From contig OZ025790.1 in assembly GCA_964019425.1 (NCBI GenBank), positions 372,001-436,000 of the forward strand: 64,000 bases of DNA, in the 5' to 3' direction. Shown piece after piece: positions 1 through 11,620 of this stretch. The stretch comes from Flectonema sp. DT1601. Lineage: Eukaryota; Euglenozoa; Diplonemea; Diplonemida; Diplonemidae. A program made the position numbers and the translations under genes. The notes under the pieces were generated by a model, which saw nothing but the letters and a program-made list of their open reading frames with translations, was not told the DNA's origin and did not search any database. Within the stretch, counting starts at the first letter, position 1; each line of letters opens with the position of its first letter.

Positions 1-971
1 ATAGGCTGGGCTGCAGTTTAGATGTCTTAGGTGTTAATAAGGGGTTCCTCTTAGCATTTTTCTTTGTTCCCACCTTATGATTTTCTTGAAGAAAAAAAAT
101 AGAAGTCATAATGGTGCTTCCCTCTGGAAGGGTTGTAAGCCATGGTGTCCAACTAAATTAAAGGACAAGTCTGGGATAATCCCTGCCAGAGGGGCGAGTA
201 TTCTACCATGGTTGAAATACTCTGGCAACTGATCTTCAATTTTATGTTGTTTGTTAGCTGCTGGTGTATCTTGATTATGTGTTGATACTTGCATTTTTTT
301 ATTTGTAATCTTCTATTACAATTCTCTTTCTGTTCTGGTCTGTTACTTCATTTGTCTTGTTTAACTTCAGTTATATCCATTTTACTTTTTATTGTTTCCC
401 ATCTACTTTTTATTTTCTATTAGTTCTGGTCAGAAACTCCTGGGCAGCAAGAAGGAAAGCAGTTTAGTACTTCTGGGTGTTTGGCATCACCCCCCATAGT
501 GAGCAAGTACAACAGGTAGCATTGGTAGTCTGTTGATCCTGAGTGATCCCAGCTACAGTTTTGTTTTTCTTTCTTTTTTTTAGAAGAAGATCAGGACATC
601 CAAGCACTGCTGGATAGTTGCTGAATGCAGGGCCTGCCTGTGGCATTATAATAACAGGCTAAGTCATTTGTAGTTCATAGTTTACCTTTGATTTTATAAC
701 TTCACACAGGGTACTATGAACGATGAGAGATCCAGTGGGATCACTCAGGGTCTAGTAGAGACCACCAATGTTGTGCGTTGATAGGCAAGGTGATCAACCT
801 TGACATTCTTTCTTTTCTCTCCTGTTGTGACAAACACAAAATACATGCACAGCTTACAGTGTGTTCTTTGTGTATGTTTTCTTCAGGTGTGAGTAGTTTT
901 TTTGTTCTTGCTCTTCAGGGAGGGCCTTAGCCAAAAGCTAACAGTCCAAATCTCACCTGGTAACTTAACTC
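1..971. repeat. Repeat family A, copy truncated by the window edge
   Basis: Near-identical to the A units at 11.6-14.5, 19.8-23.4, 39.1-40.8 and 43.7-45.0 kb. A is a tandem unit of about 1,357 bp, measured between equivalent points at 20509 and 21866. It ends with a recurring boundary (CCAAATCTCACCTGG, then TAACTCAACTC or a variant), after which family B begins here. Short conserved open frames of 60 and 62 codons recur on the minus strand, but they have no recognisable domain and are probably carried along by recent duplication. Confidence 0.85.
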
Positions 972-2880
972 ATAATGTCACACAGTCATGTGGCAAGCTG
1001 AATAAGAAATTTGGGAGAGGAATAGGGGCAGTGAACTTTTGATTCAGGCCCTTCCCAACGAACAGGACGAAGACTTCTAAAACCTGAGATGAACCAATTG
1101 AGTTGAAACAAACAAATAACAGAGACGCAACACATACCGGAACATCATCGCAAGCAATGCTTCGGACCTCCGTCGACCTTCGTTCTTCCGGCGGCAAAGG
1201 GAAACAAGAAAGAACGGGCAATGAGACAAACCTGTTAGTTGGTGTTGTGTTGTTGTTAAAAACAAAAACATAAACGCCAGGAAGTTCGACAACGAAGACA
1301 TCGACATCGATCGCTACTCTGCAGATGTCCGGCGGGTGTTTGTCTACACTGTGTTTATTGTTTGTTTTTTTCCCAAGGTTCAACCCTGGGAAGAGAAGTA
1401 AAAAATTCCGTCAGTGTTGGCCTTCCTGTTCGAAGGTGCGCACCAATGACGATAAATAGAGTGGGGGGGAGAAAACCTTTGATCCAACTGGATCCCTTCA
1501 CGAGCTGACATTGCCATGTGAAGTTAAATATTCTGGCGATGCCAGCTCAGGCGACTTAGCCTGCTTTTTTCTTTAAATAAAAAAAATAAAAAGATACCAA
1601 CAGGTGGGGTGATGGGTTGCGCCACTGCAATCCAGTCACAAAAAGAAACAAAGGTAATCTCCAGGGTTCTCGACCCTTGGCTCTCCCTGCGCAAGCATCG
1701 CATGGAGGGTGACGCTAAGCACCCGGGGGGTACGAAACAAACTTTCCCCCTGCTGTCCTGTTTGAAATAAAAAAAAAAAAAAAAAAAAAAACAAAGGGAT
1801 AGAAGTAAACAGAATACATTACACCTCAACAGGTGACGCTAAACACCCAGGGGATACAAACCAAACTTTCCCCCTGTTGCCCTGTTTGAAATAAATTAAA
1901 AAAAAGAACAAGAAAACAGAATACAATACTCAGCAATCAGACTCGTTCACTCGCTTCGTCAGAGCCGTTCGAGCCGATGCTCATGTAAAGTTACCTGTTT
2001 TCTTTTAACAAATTAAATAAAATAAAATAAAAATAAAGTATACAAACCAAACTTTCCCTGGAATACAATACCTAACAATCAGTGCGTTCACTGGCCTTAG
2101 GGCTGTTCGGACTTATGCTTTGGACTGTTCCCTTGCAGAAAAAAAAGTAAAATAAACCAACTTTGGGACATTAGAAAAGCATAAAATAAAAGTTGCTACA
2201 ACCAAAAGACAACTGCAAAAAATAAGGTTTTTGTAGGGGAGCTACAATGTAGCAATAATGTCACACAGTCATGTGGCAAGCTGAATAAGAAATTTGGGAG
2301 AGGAATAGGGGCAGTGAACTTTTGATTCAGGCCCTTCCCAACGAACAGGACGAAGACTTCTAAAACCTGAGATGAACCAATTGAGTTGAAACAAACAAAT
2401 AACAGAGACGCAACACATACCGGAACATCATCGCAAGCAATGCTTCGGACCTCCGTCGACCTTCGTTCTTCCGGCGGCAAAGGGAAACAAGAAAGAACGG
2501 GCAATGAGACAAACCTGTTAGTTGGTGTTGTGTTGTTGTTAAAAACAAAAACATAAACGCCAGGAAGTTCGACAACGAAGACATCGACATTGATCGCTGC
2601 TCTGCAGATGTCCGGCGGGTGTTTGTCTACACTGTGTTTATTGTTTGTTTTTTTCCCAAGGTTCAACCCTGGGAAGAGAAGTAAAAAATTCCGTCAGTGT
2701 TGGCCTTCCTGTTCGAAGGTGCGCACCAATGACGATAAATAGAGTGGGGGGGAGAAAACCTTTGATCCAACTGGATCCCTTCACGAGCTGACATTGCCAT
2801 GTGAAGTTAAATATTCTGGCGATGCCAGCTCAGGCGACTTAGCCTGTTTTTTTCTTTAAATAAAAAAAATAAAAAGATAC
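972..2880. repeat. Repeat family B, one full and one partial tandem unit
   Basis: B is a 1,282-bp tandem unit; the same sequence recurs at 9.9-11.6 and 16.4-19.3 kb. A 156-codon open frame on the minus strand recurs in several copies but contains poly(T)-coded Phe runs and no domain I recognise, so I do not call it a gene. The unit carries several short perfect hairpins: GATCCAACTGGATC, CTGGCGATGCCAG, CACCTCAACAGGTG and AGGGTTCTCGACCCT. Confidence 0.85.
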
Positions 2881-3395
2881 CACATCGACTATGTCGATTA
2901 CTTTCTATTTTCCGTCCTGGTCAGGACGCTAAACTGATTGTTTTTTCTTTAAAAAATAAATAAAAAGAATAAAAAAGAAAAAAAAAAAAAAAAAAGAATA
3001 AACAATGTTATCATTGTTTTGTTATCGATCGACTTTGTCGACTAATTTCTATTTTCCGTCCTGGTCAAGACGCTAAACTGATTGTTTTTTCTTTAAAAAA
3101 TAAATAAAAAGAATAAAAAAAAAAAAAACAAAAAAAAAAGAATAAACAATGTTATCATTGTTTTTTTATCGATCGACTATGTCGATCACTTTCTATTTTT
3201 CGTCCTGGTCAGGACGCTAAACTGATTGTTTTTTCTTTAAAAATAAATAAAAAGAATAAAAAAAAAAAGAAAAAAGGAATAAACAATGTTATCATTGTTT
3301 TTATTTTATCGATCGACTATGTCGATTACTTTCTATTTTCCGTCCTGGTCAAGACGCTAAACTGATTGTTTTTTCTTTAAAAAATAATAAGAAGG

Positions 3396-3427
<32 letters not shown>

Positions 3428-3713
3428 AATAAACAATGTTATCATTGTTTTTTTATCGATCGACTATGTCGATCACTTTCTATTTTTCGTCCTGGTCAAG
3501 ACGCTAAACTGATTGTTTTTTCTTTAAAAATAATAAAAAGGATTTAAAAAAAAAATAAAAAAAAAAAAAAAAAGATTAAACAATGTTATCATTGTTTTTT
3601 TTTATCGATCGACTATGTCGATCACTTTCTATTTTCCGTCCTGGTCAAGACGCTAAACTGATTGTTTTTTTTTCAAAATTAATAAAAAAGAATATAAAAA
3701 AAAAATAAAAAAA
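2881..3713 (+). repeat. Repeat family C, forward array (about 5-6 units)
   Basis: Each unit of about 110-150 bp holds AACAATGTTATCATTGTT (7-bp stem), ATCGAC..GTCGAT (6-bp stem) and GTCCTGGTCAGGAC or a variant (6-bp stem), separated by long poly(A) and poly(T) runs. The array stops abruptly at the D-module terminus at 3714. Confidence 0.9.
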
Positions 3714-4110
3714 GAATTTCGATAAAGTGGGAAGTAACGGACTGGGAGCTTTTGGCTCCTGCCCTATTCCCGATGTAAACTTTCTTTTTATTTTTTATTT
3801 TTTTTAACAGGCCCAAAGGGCGACAATGATGGTTGCTGACCAAGGAATAATATTCAAATGAATTTTCGTTTCAAAGAAACGAACAGAATTAAGAGAGAGG
3901 CAGAGAAAAAAAAGAAAAAAAAGAAAGAAAAGAAAAAAGAAAAAAAAATATGAAGAGGAAATAATCAAACATGAAAAAAAAAAAAAAAAATATATAAATA
4001 AAAAAACGTTGTATGAAAAAGGAAAAAAAAAATAAAGACCAGAAAAGGAAAGAGAAAATGAAAAGGTATAATATTATTGTGGGGATATGAGGGATAGCAG
4101 GGAGATGCTC
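3714..4110 (-). repeat. D boundary module (left arm of element 1)
   Basis: Starts at the terminus GAATTTCGATAAAGTGGG, followed by a GGAGC/GCTCC hairpin, a GGCCCAAAGGGCGACAATG stretch, A-rich tracts and a conserved GGGGATATGAGGGATAGCAG block. The same module in the opposite orientation lies at 9503-9906 and 15982-16385. Confidence 0.8.
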
Positions 4111-5122
4111 TTTTTTTTTTTTTTTTTTATTTTTTTTTTTTTATTTATTATTTAAAAAAAAAGGAAACAATCAGTTTAGTGTCTCGATCAGGACGGAAAA
4201 TAGAAATTAATCGACATAGTCGATCGATAGAAAAAAAAACAATGATAACATTGTTTATTCTTTTTTTTTTTTTTTTTTTTTTTTTAAATCCTTTTAATTA
4301 TTTTAAAGAAAAAACTTCCGTTTAGCGTCTTGACCAGGACAGAAAATAGAAAGTAATCGACATAGTCGATCGATAAAAAAAAAACAATGATAACATTGTT
4401 TATTCCTTTTTTTTTTTTTTTTTTTTTTTTAACTTTTTATTTATTTCTTAAAGAAAAAACAATCAGTTTAGCGTCCTGACCAGGACGGAAAATAGAAAGT
4501 AATCGACATAGTCGATCGATAAAAAAAACAATGATAACATTGTTTATTCCTTTTTTTTTTTTTTTTTTTATTTATCTTTTTATTTATTTTTTAAAGAAAA
4601 AACAATCAGTTTAGCGTCCTGACCAGGACGGAAAATAGAAATTAGTCGACAAAGTCGATCGATAAGAAACAATGATAACATTGTTTATTCATTTTTTTTT
4701 TTTTTTTTTTTTTATATTCTTTTTATTAATTTTTAAAAAAAAAAAAAAAATCAGTTTAGCGTCTTGACCAGGACGGAAAGTAGACAGTAATCGACAAAGT
4801 CGATCGATAAAAAAAACAATGATAACATTGTTTATTTCTTTTTTTTTTTTTTTTTTTTTTATATCTTTTATTTATTTTTTAAAGGAATAAACAATCAGTT
4901 TAGCGTCTTGACCAGGACGGAAAATAGAAATTAGTCGACAAAGTCGATCGATAAGAACCAATGATAACATTGTTTATTCATTTTTTTTTTTTTTTTTTTT
5001 TATTCTTTTTATTTATTTTTTAAAGAAAAAAATAATCAGTTTAGCGTCTTGACCAGGACGGAAAATAGAAATTAGTCGACAAAGTCGATCGATAAAAAAA
5101 AACAATGATAACATTGTTTATT

Positions 5123-5156
<34 letters not shown>

Positions 5157-5523
5157 TCTTTTATTTATTTTTAAAGAAAAAACAATCAGTTTAGCGTCTT
5201 GACCAGGACGGAAAATAGAAATTAGTCGACAAAGTCGATCGATAAGAAACAATGATAACATTGTTTATTCTTTTTTTTTTTTTTTTTTTTTTTATTCTTT
5301 TTATTTATTTTTTAAAGAAAAGAAAACGGAAAATAGAAATTAGTCGACAGAGTCGATCGATAAAAAAACAATGATAACATTGTTTATTCTTTTTTTTTTT
5401 TTTTTTTTTTTATTCTTTTTATTTATTTTTAGAAAAACAATCAGTTTAGCGTCTTGACCAGGACGGAAAATAGAAATTAGTCGACAAAGCCGATCGATAA
5501 AAACAATGATAACATTGTTTATT

Positions 5524-5558
<35 letters not shown>

Positions 5559-6866
5559 TTTTTTTTTAATTTATTTTTAAAGAAGAAACAATCAATTTAG
5601 CGTCTTGACCAGGACGGAAAATAGAAAGTAATCGACATAGTCGATCGATAAAAAAACAATGATAACATTGTTTATTCTTTTTTTTTTTTTTTTTTTTATT
5701 CTTTTTTATTTATTTTTAAAGAAAAAAAAATAGAAATTAGTCGACAAGGTCGAACGATAAAAAAAAACAATGATAACATTGTTTAATCTTTTTTTTTTTA
5801 TTTTTTTTTTATTTTTTTTTTATTTTTTTTATTATATTCTTTTTTATTAATTTTGAAAAAAACAATCAGTTTAGCGTCTTGACCAGGACGGAAAATAGAA
5901 AGTAATCGACATAGTCGATCGATAAAAAAACAATGATAACATTGTTTATTCTTTTTTTTTTTTTTTTTTAAATTCTTTTTTATTTATTTTTAAAGAAAAA
6001 AACGGAAAATAGAAATTAGTCGACAAGGTCGAACGATAAAAAAAACAATGATAACATTGTTTAATCTTTTTTTTTTATTTTTTTTTTATATTCTTTTTTA
6101 TTAATTTTGAAAAAAACAATCAGTTTAGCGTCTTGACCAGGACGGAAAATAGAAAGTAATCGACATAGTCGATCGATAAAAAAACAATGATAACATTGTT
6201 TATTCTTTTTTTTTTTTTTTTAAATTCTTTTTATTTATTTTTTAAAGAAAAAAAAAAAAATAGAAATTAGTCGACAGAGTCGATCGATAAAAAAAACAAT
6301 GATAACATTGTTTATTCTTTTTTTTTTTTTTTATTTTTTTTTTTTTATATTCTTTTTTAATTTTGAAAAAAAAAACAATCAGTTTAGCGTCTTGACCAGG
6401 ACGGAAAATAGAAAGTGATCGACATAGTCGATCGATAAAAAAAAAAAAAAAAAAAAATGATAACATTGTTTATTCTTTTTTTGTTTTTTAAATTCTTTTT
6501 ATTTATTTTTAAAGAAAAAAAACGGAAAATAGAAATTAGTCGACAAAGTCGAACGATAGAAAAAATAATGATAACATTGTTTATTCTTTTTTTTTTTTTA
6601 TTTTTTTTTTTATATTCTTTTTTATTAATTTTGAAAAAAACAATCAGTTTAGCGTCTTGACCAGGACGGAAAATAGAAAGTAATCGACATAGTCGATCGA
6701 TAAAAAAACAATGATAACATTGTTTAATCTTTTTTTTTTTTTTTTTTTAAATTCTTTTTATTTATTTTTTAAAGAAAAAAAACGGAAAATAGAAATTAGT
6801 CGACAGAGTCGATCGATAAAAAAAAACAATGATAACATTGTTTGATCTTTTATAATTTTTTTTTTT
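4111..6866 (-). repeat. Repeat family C, reverse array (about 20 units)
   Basis: AACAATGATAACATTGTT recurs about every 140 bp. Two unit types alternate in the second half: one with CAGTTTAGCGTCYTGACCAGGACGG, and a shorter one lacking that hairpin and carrying GTCGACAAAGTCGAACG or similar. This is the left inverted arm of composite element 1. Confidence 0.9.
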
Positions 6867-7083
6867 TTATTTGTTTTATTTGTTTTTAAAAAAAAAAAAA
6901 AAAAAACAAGCGGAATTGATCATAATGGGTGGTAGGGGTTGTTATAACTTCGTTTGAAAATTCTTCTTTTTTGATTTCTTTTTTTTTTTTTTTCTTTTTA
7001 TAGGAGTTAAGATCACTTTCAGGAGACAACACATGAACAAGAGCAGCAAGCAGAGTTGACACTATCAATTCAGATTTGAAATA

Positions 7084-7385
7084 CTGCAACTGGAAATATT
7101 ACTGCGCGGAAAAAACCGCACTAATTTCCAAATCTGCAAAAAACCGCACTAATTTTTCCACGCAGTAATATTTCCACCGCACTAATATTTCTGCTCAGAA
7201 GTGATTTTTTCTCCAGCTGCATTTTTCTGCTGGTGCCTTACACAGCAAAAAAGCAACCAAATTTTTTTCTACCACCAAGTGGAAAAAACCGCACTAATCT
7301 TTTCTCAAAAAAACCGCACTAATTTTTCCGCGCAGTAATATTTCCCCGCAATAATTATTCAGCGCAGTAATATTTCCAGTTGCAG
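7084..7385. mobile_element. 302-bp MITE, TA target duplication
   Basis: Terminal inverted repeats begin CTGCAACTGGAAATATTACT and continue with ACTGCGC and TGCGGT(T)n motifs. A TA lies on each side (7082-7083 and 7386-7387), as in the Tc1/mariner superfamily. A second copy in the opposite orientation is at 23995-24295. Non-autonomous; the superfamily is inferred only from the TA duplication. Confidence 0.85.
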
Positions 7386-7407
7386 TACCGGGAATTAATT
7401 TACAAGG

Positions 7408-7505
7408 AGGTATCTCAAGTGACTTGCTATCTCTAGCGTGTCGGTATCTCTGGAGTGCTGGTATCTCGTATGTGCGTTGGTATCTCATGAGTGATGGTAT
7501 CTCTT
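7408..7505 (+). repeat. GGTATCTC micro-repeat
   Basis: GGTATCTC (once as GCTATCTC) recurs six times with a period of about 17-19 bp and variable spacers rich in GTG/TGC. The same arrangement is present in the homologous E module at about 26949-27055. Confidence 0.8.
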
Positions 7506-7828
7506 GTGCATTAGAAAAACGAAAAAGAATGTCATGACCATGACGGAAGAATTGAGGAATTGAGTTAACATGTTCAATTTAACTTATTTAAACTTTTTTT
7601 TTTTTTTAACAGACCGTAACTATTTGAAAATAAAATGTAGATGGGAAACAGTGAAAAGTAAAATGGATGATAAAATTAATTGAGAAATATGACATAACAG
7701 ACCAGATAGAGAGTATTAAAAGGAAAATGAAAAGGAAAAGAGAAACTAGGTTAACACTTATTTAAATTAAGACCGGTTAGTCAGTTTAAGGTCCTGACTA
7801 GGACCAACAAAAAAGAAAGAAAAAAATT

Positions 7829-8240
7829 AACGATCAAGCTGAGCTGATCTTGTTTTTATTACAAATAGGGGAGCGGGAGGGATGGAAGGAATAGAGGAAA
7901 AAAAAAGAAAAGGTTGATCAATTGGATCTGATCGTCGAGAAGAAGAAATTATTTTAAAGGTTGATCGGTATAGCCGATCGTTGAGAAAAATAAACAGATA
8001 TAAATACAATCAGTTTAAATTAAAAAAGAAAAAAAGATTAACGATCAAGCTGAGCTGATCTTGTTTTTATTTAAAATTAGGGGAGCGGGAGGGATGGAAG
8101 GAATAAAGGAAAAAAAAAAAAAAAAAAAAGGTCGATCAATTTGATCTGATCGTCGAGAAGAAGAAAACAATTATTTTAAAAAAATGATCGGTATAGCCGA
8201 TCGTTGAGAAAAGAACAGATATAAATACAATCGGTTTTGG
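7829..8240. repeat. Direct duplication of about 205 bp
   Basis: The block starting AACGATCAAGCTGAGCTGAT, with AGGGGAGCGGGAGGGATGGA and CGGTATAGCCGATCGTTGAG, occurs twice in tandem with small differences. It is part of the E module. Confidence 0.8.
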
Positions 8241-8477
8241 TGATCGACGAGTGGAGCGATCACTTGACAAGAAGGAAAAAGAAAGGACCGATTAATTGGG
8301 GCTTTGGTTGTATTCCCAAGGCATATTTTTTTTTTTTTTTTTTTATTATTCATTTACATTATTTATTTTTTTTTTTTTTTTAAATTAATAATCACATTTT
8401 GTTCAAAAATATTTCATATTAGAGTAAAAGAAAAAGAAAAAAAGAAATAAGAGAAAAAAAAAAAAAAAAAACCATTG

Positions 8478-8515
8478 CTGGCCCCCTCACCACTCATAGA
8501 GGATGAGGAGGCCAG
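8478..8515. other. Strong hairpin sequence
   Basis: CTGGCC (8478-8483) pairs with GGCCAG (8510-8515), with CCTCA/TGAGG pairing inside and a loop of about a dozen bases. It is GC-rich within a very AT-rich spacer. Function unknown; it could be a small structured RNA or a remnant inverted repeat. Confidence 0.5.
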
Positions 8516-8536
8516 TAAGGCGTCACTCAAATCATA

Positions 8537-9189
8537 CATAAACAATAATAAACAATGTTATCATTGTTTTTTTTTTTATTGTTCGACTTTGTTGACTAAT
8601 TTCTATTTTCCGTTTTTTTTCTTTTTAAAAAATAAATAAAAAGAATTTAAAAAAAAAAAAAAAAAAAAGAATAAACAATGTTATCATTGTTTTTTTTTCA
8701 TCGATCGACTATGTCGATTACTTTCTATTTTCCGTCCTGGTCAAGACGCTAAACTGATTGTTTTTTTTTCAAAATTAATAAAAAAGAATATAAAAAAAAA
8801 CAAAAACAAAAAGAATAAACAATGTTATCATTGTTTTTTTTTTATCGTTCGACTTTGTCGACTAATTTTTATTTTCCGTTTTTTTTTCTTTAAAAATAAA
8901 TAAAAAGAATTTAAAAAAAAAAAAAAAAAAAAAGAATAAACAATGTTATCATTGTTTTTTTATCGATCGACTATGTCGATCACTTTCTATTTTCCGTCCT
9001 GGTCAAGACGCTAAACTGATTGTTTTTTCTTTAAAATAATAAAAAGGATTAAAAAAAAAAAAAAAAAAAAAAAAAAGAATAAACAATGTTATCATTGTTT
9101 TTTATCGATCGACTATGTCGATCACTTTCTATTTTCCGTCCTGGTCAAGACGCTAAACTGATTGTTTTTTCTTTAAAAAATAATTAAAA

Positions 9190-9224
<35 letters not shown>

Positions 9225-9502
9225 TTAATCAATGTTATCATTGTTTTTTTATCGATCGACTAAGTCGATCACTTTCAATTTTCCGTCCTGGTCAGGACGC
9301 TAAACTGATTGTTTTTTCTTTAAAAATAAATGAAAAGAACAAAAAAAAAAAAAAAAAAAAAAGGAATAAACAATGTTATCATTGTTTTTTTTCTATCGAT
9401 CGACTATGTCGATTAATTTCTATTTTCCGTCCTGATCGAGACGCTAAACTGATTGTTTCCTTTTTTTAAATAATAAATAAAAAAAAAAAAAAAAAAAAAA
9501 AA
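8537..9502 (+). repeat. Repeat family C, forward array (about 7 units)
   Basis: Right inverted arm of composite element 1, in the opposite orientation to 4111-6866, with the same three palindromes per unit. It ends at the GAGCATCTCCCTGCTATCC block that opens the D module. Confidence 0.9.
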
Positions 9503-9906
9503 AGAGCATCTCCCTGCTATCCTCATATCCCCACAATAATATTATACCTTTTCATTTTCTCTTTCCTTTTCTGGTCTTTTTTTTTCTTTTTTTCCTTTTT
9601 CATACAACGTTTTTTATTTATATTTTTTTTTTTTTTTTTTTTTTTCATGTTTGATTATTTCCTCTTCATATTTTTTTTTTTCTATTCTTTCTTTTTTTTT
9701 TTTTTTTTTTTCTCTGCCTCTCTCTCAATTCTGTTCGTTTCTTTGAAACGAAAATTCATTTGAATATTATTCCTTGGTCAGCAACCATCATTGTCGCCCT
9801 TTGGGCCTGTTAAAAAAAAAAATAAAAATAAAAAGAAAGTTTACATCGGGAATAGGGCAGGAGCCAAAAGCTCCCAGTCCGTTACTTCCCACTTATCGAA
9901 ATTCAC
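9503..9906 (+). repeat. D boundary module (right arm of element 1)
   Basis: Mirror image of 3714-4110, ending CCCACTTATCGAAATTC at the right terminus of the composite. The next base starts family B. Confidence 0.8.
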
Positions 9907-11620
9907 AGGTGGGGTGATGGGTTGCGCCACTGCAATCCAGTCACAAAAAGAAACAAAGGTAATCTCCAGGGTTCTCGACCCTTGGCTCTCCCTGCGCAAG
10001 CATCGCATGGAGGGTGACGCTAAGCACCCGGGGGGTACGAAACAAACTTTCCCCCTGCTGTCCTGTTTGAAATAAAAAAAAAAAAAAAAAAAAAACAAAG
10101 GGATAGAAGTAAACAGAATACATTACACCTCAACAGGTGACGCTAAACACCCAGGGGATACAAACCAAACTTTCCCCCTGTTGCCCTGTTTGAAATAAAT
10201 TAAAAAAAAGAACAAGAAAACAGAATACAATACTCAGCAATCAGACTCGTTCACTCGCTTCGTCAGAGCCGTTCGAGCCGATGCTCATGTAAAGTTACCT
10301 GTTTTCTTTTAACAAATTAAATAAAATAAAATAAAAATAAAGTATACAAACCAAACTTTCCCTGGAATACAATACCTAACAATCAGTGCGTTCACTGGCC
10401 TTAGGGCTGTTCGGACTTATGCTTTGGACTGTTCCCTTGCAGAAAAAAAAGTAAAATAAACCAACTTTGGGACATTAGAAAAGCATAAAATAAAAGTTGC
10501 TACAACCAAAAGACAACTGCAAAAAATAAGGTTTTTGTAGGGGAGCTACAATGTAGCAATAATGTCACACAGTCATGTGGCAAGCTGAATAAGAAATTTG
10601 GGAGAGGAATAGGGGCAGTGAACTTTTGATTCAGGCCCTTCCCAACGAACAGGACGAAGACTTCTAAAACCTGAGATGAACCAATTGAGTTGAAACAAAC
10701 AAATAACAGAGACGCAACACATACCGGAACATCATCGCAAGCAATGCTTCGGACCTCCGTCGACCTTCGTTCTTCCGGCGGCAAAGGGAAACAAGAAAGA
10801 ACGGGCAATGAGACAAACCTGTTAGTTGGTGTTGTGTTGTTGTTAAAAACAAAAACATAAACGCCAGGAAGTTCGACAACGAAGACATCGACATCGATCG
10901 CTACTCTGCAGATGTCCGGCGGGTGTTTGTCTACACTGTGTTTATTGTTTGTTTTTTTCCCAAGGTTCAACCCTGGGAAGAGAAGTAAAAAATTCCGTCA
11001 GTGTTGGCCTTCCTGTTCGAAGGTGCGCACCAATGACGATAAATAGAGTGGGGGGGAGAAAACCTTTGATCCAACTGGATCCCTTCACGAGCTGACATTG
11101 CCATGTGAAGTTAAATATTCTGGCGATGCCAGCTCAGGCGACTTAGCCTGCTTTTTTCTTTAAATAAAAAAAATAAAAAGATACCAACAGGTGGGGTGAT
11201 GGGTTGCGCCACTGCAATCCAGTCACAAAAAGAAACAAAGGTAATCTCCAGGGTTCTCGACCCTTGGCTCTCCCTGCGCAAGCATCGCATGGAGGGTGAC
11301 GCTAAGCACCCGGGGGGTACGAAACAAACTTTCCCCCTGCTGTCCTGTTTGAAATAAAAAAAAAAAAAAAAAAAAAAACAAAGGGATAGAAGTAAACAGA
11401 ATACATTACACCTCAACAGGTGACGCTAAACACCCAGGGGATACAAACCAAACTTTCCCCCTGTTGCCCTGTTTGAAATAAATTAAAAAAAAGAACAAGA
11501 AAACAGAATACAATACTCAGCAATCAGACTCGTTCACTCGCTTCGTCAGAGCCGTTCGAGCCGATGCTCATGTAAAGTTACCTGTTTTCTTTTAACAAAT
11601 TAAATAAAATAAAATAAAAA
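9907..11620. repeat. Repeat family B, one full unit and one partial
   Basis: The full 1,282-bp unit runs to about 11185 and repeats at once. The second unit is cut in an A-rich stretch at about 11620, where family A begins (TTTTATTTTCAGCTTAATTA). Confidence 0.85.

Larger units (their letters stand above)
6867..8536. repeat. E module, centre of composite element 1
   Basis: Single-copy spacer between the inverted C arrays. It shares the block GCGGAATTGATCATAATGGG, a GGAGTTAAGATCACTT block and a GGTATCTC micro-repeat with 26660-27357. It is interrupted by a TA-flanked MITE. No protein-coding frame with a recognisable domain is present. Confidence 0.7.
3714..9906. mobile_element. Composite foldback-type element 1 (D-C-E-C-D)
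   Basis: The order is D module reversed (3714-4110), C array reversed (4111-6866), centre E (6867-8536), C array forward (8537-9502), D module forward (9503-9906). Both ends carry the same terminus in inverted orientation (AATTTCGATAAAGTGGGAAG; the right end lacks one T). The arms are therefore kilobase-scale inverted repeats filled with short tandem units, the plan known from Drosophila foldback (FB) elements. No transposase frame is seen inside, so it would be non-autonomous. The flanks (C on the left, B on the right) show no matching target duplication, which suggests recombination after insertion. The element interpretation is inference; the symmetric arrangement is seen directly. Confidence 0.6.

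Noticed and set aside
10500-10970. 156-codon frame recurring in family B
   Set aside because: It occurs in each B copy because the DNA is duplicated. It has poly(T)-coded Phe runs and no domain, and lies among overlapping frames of similar length.
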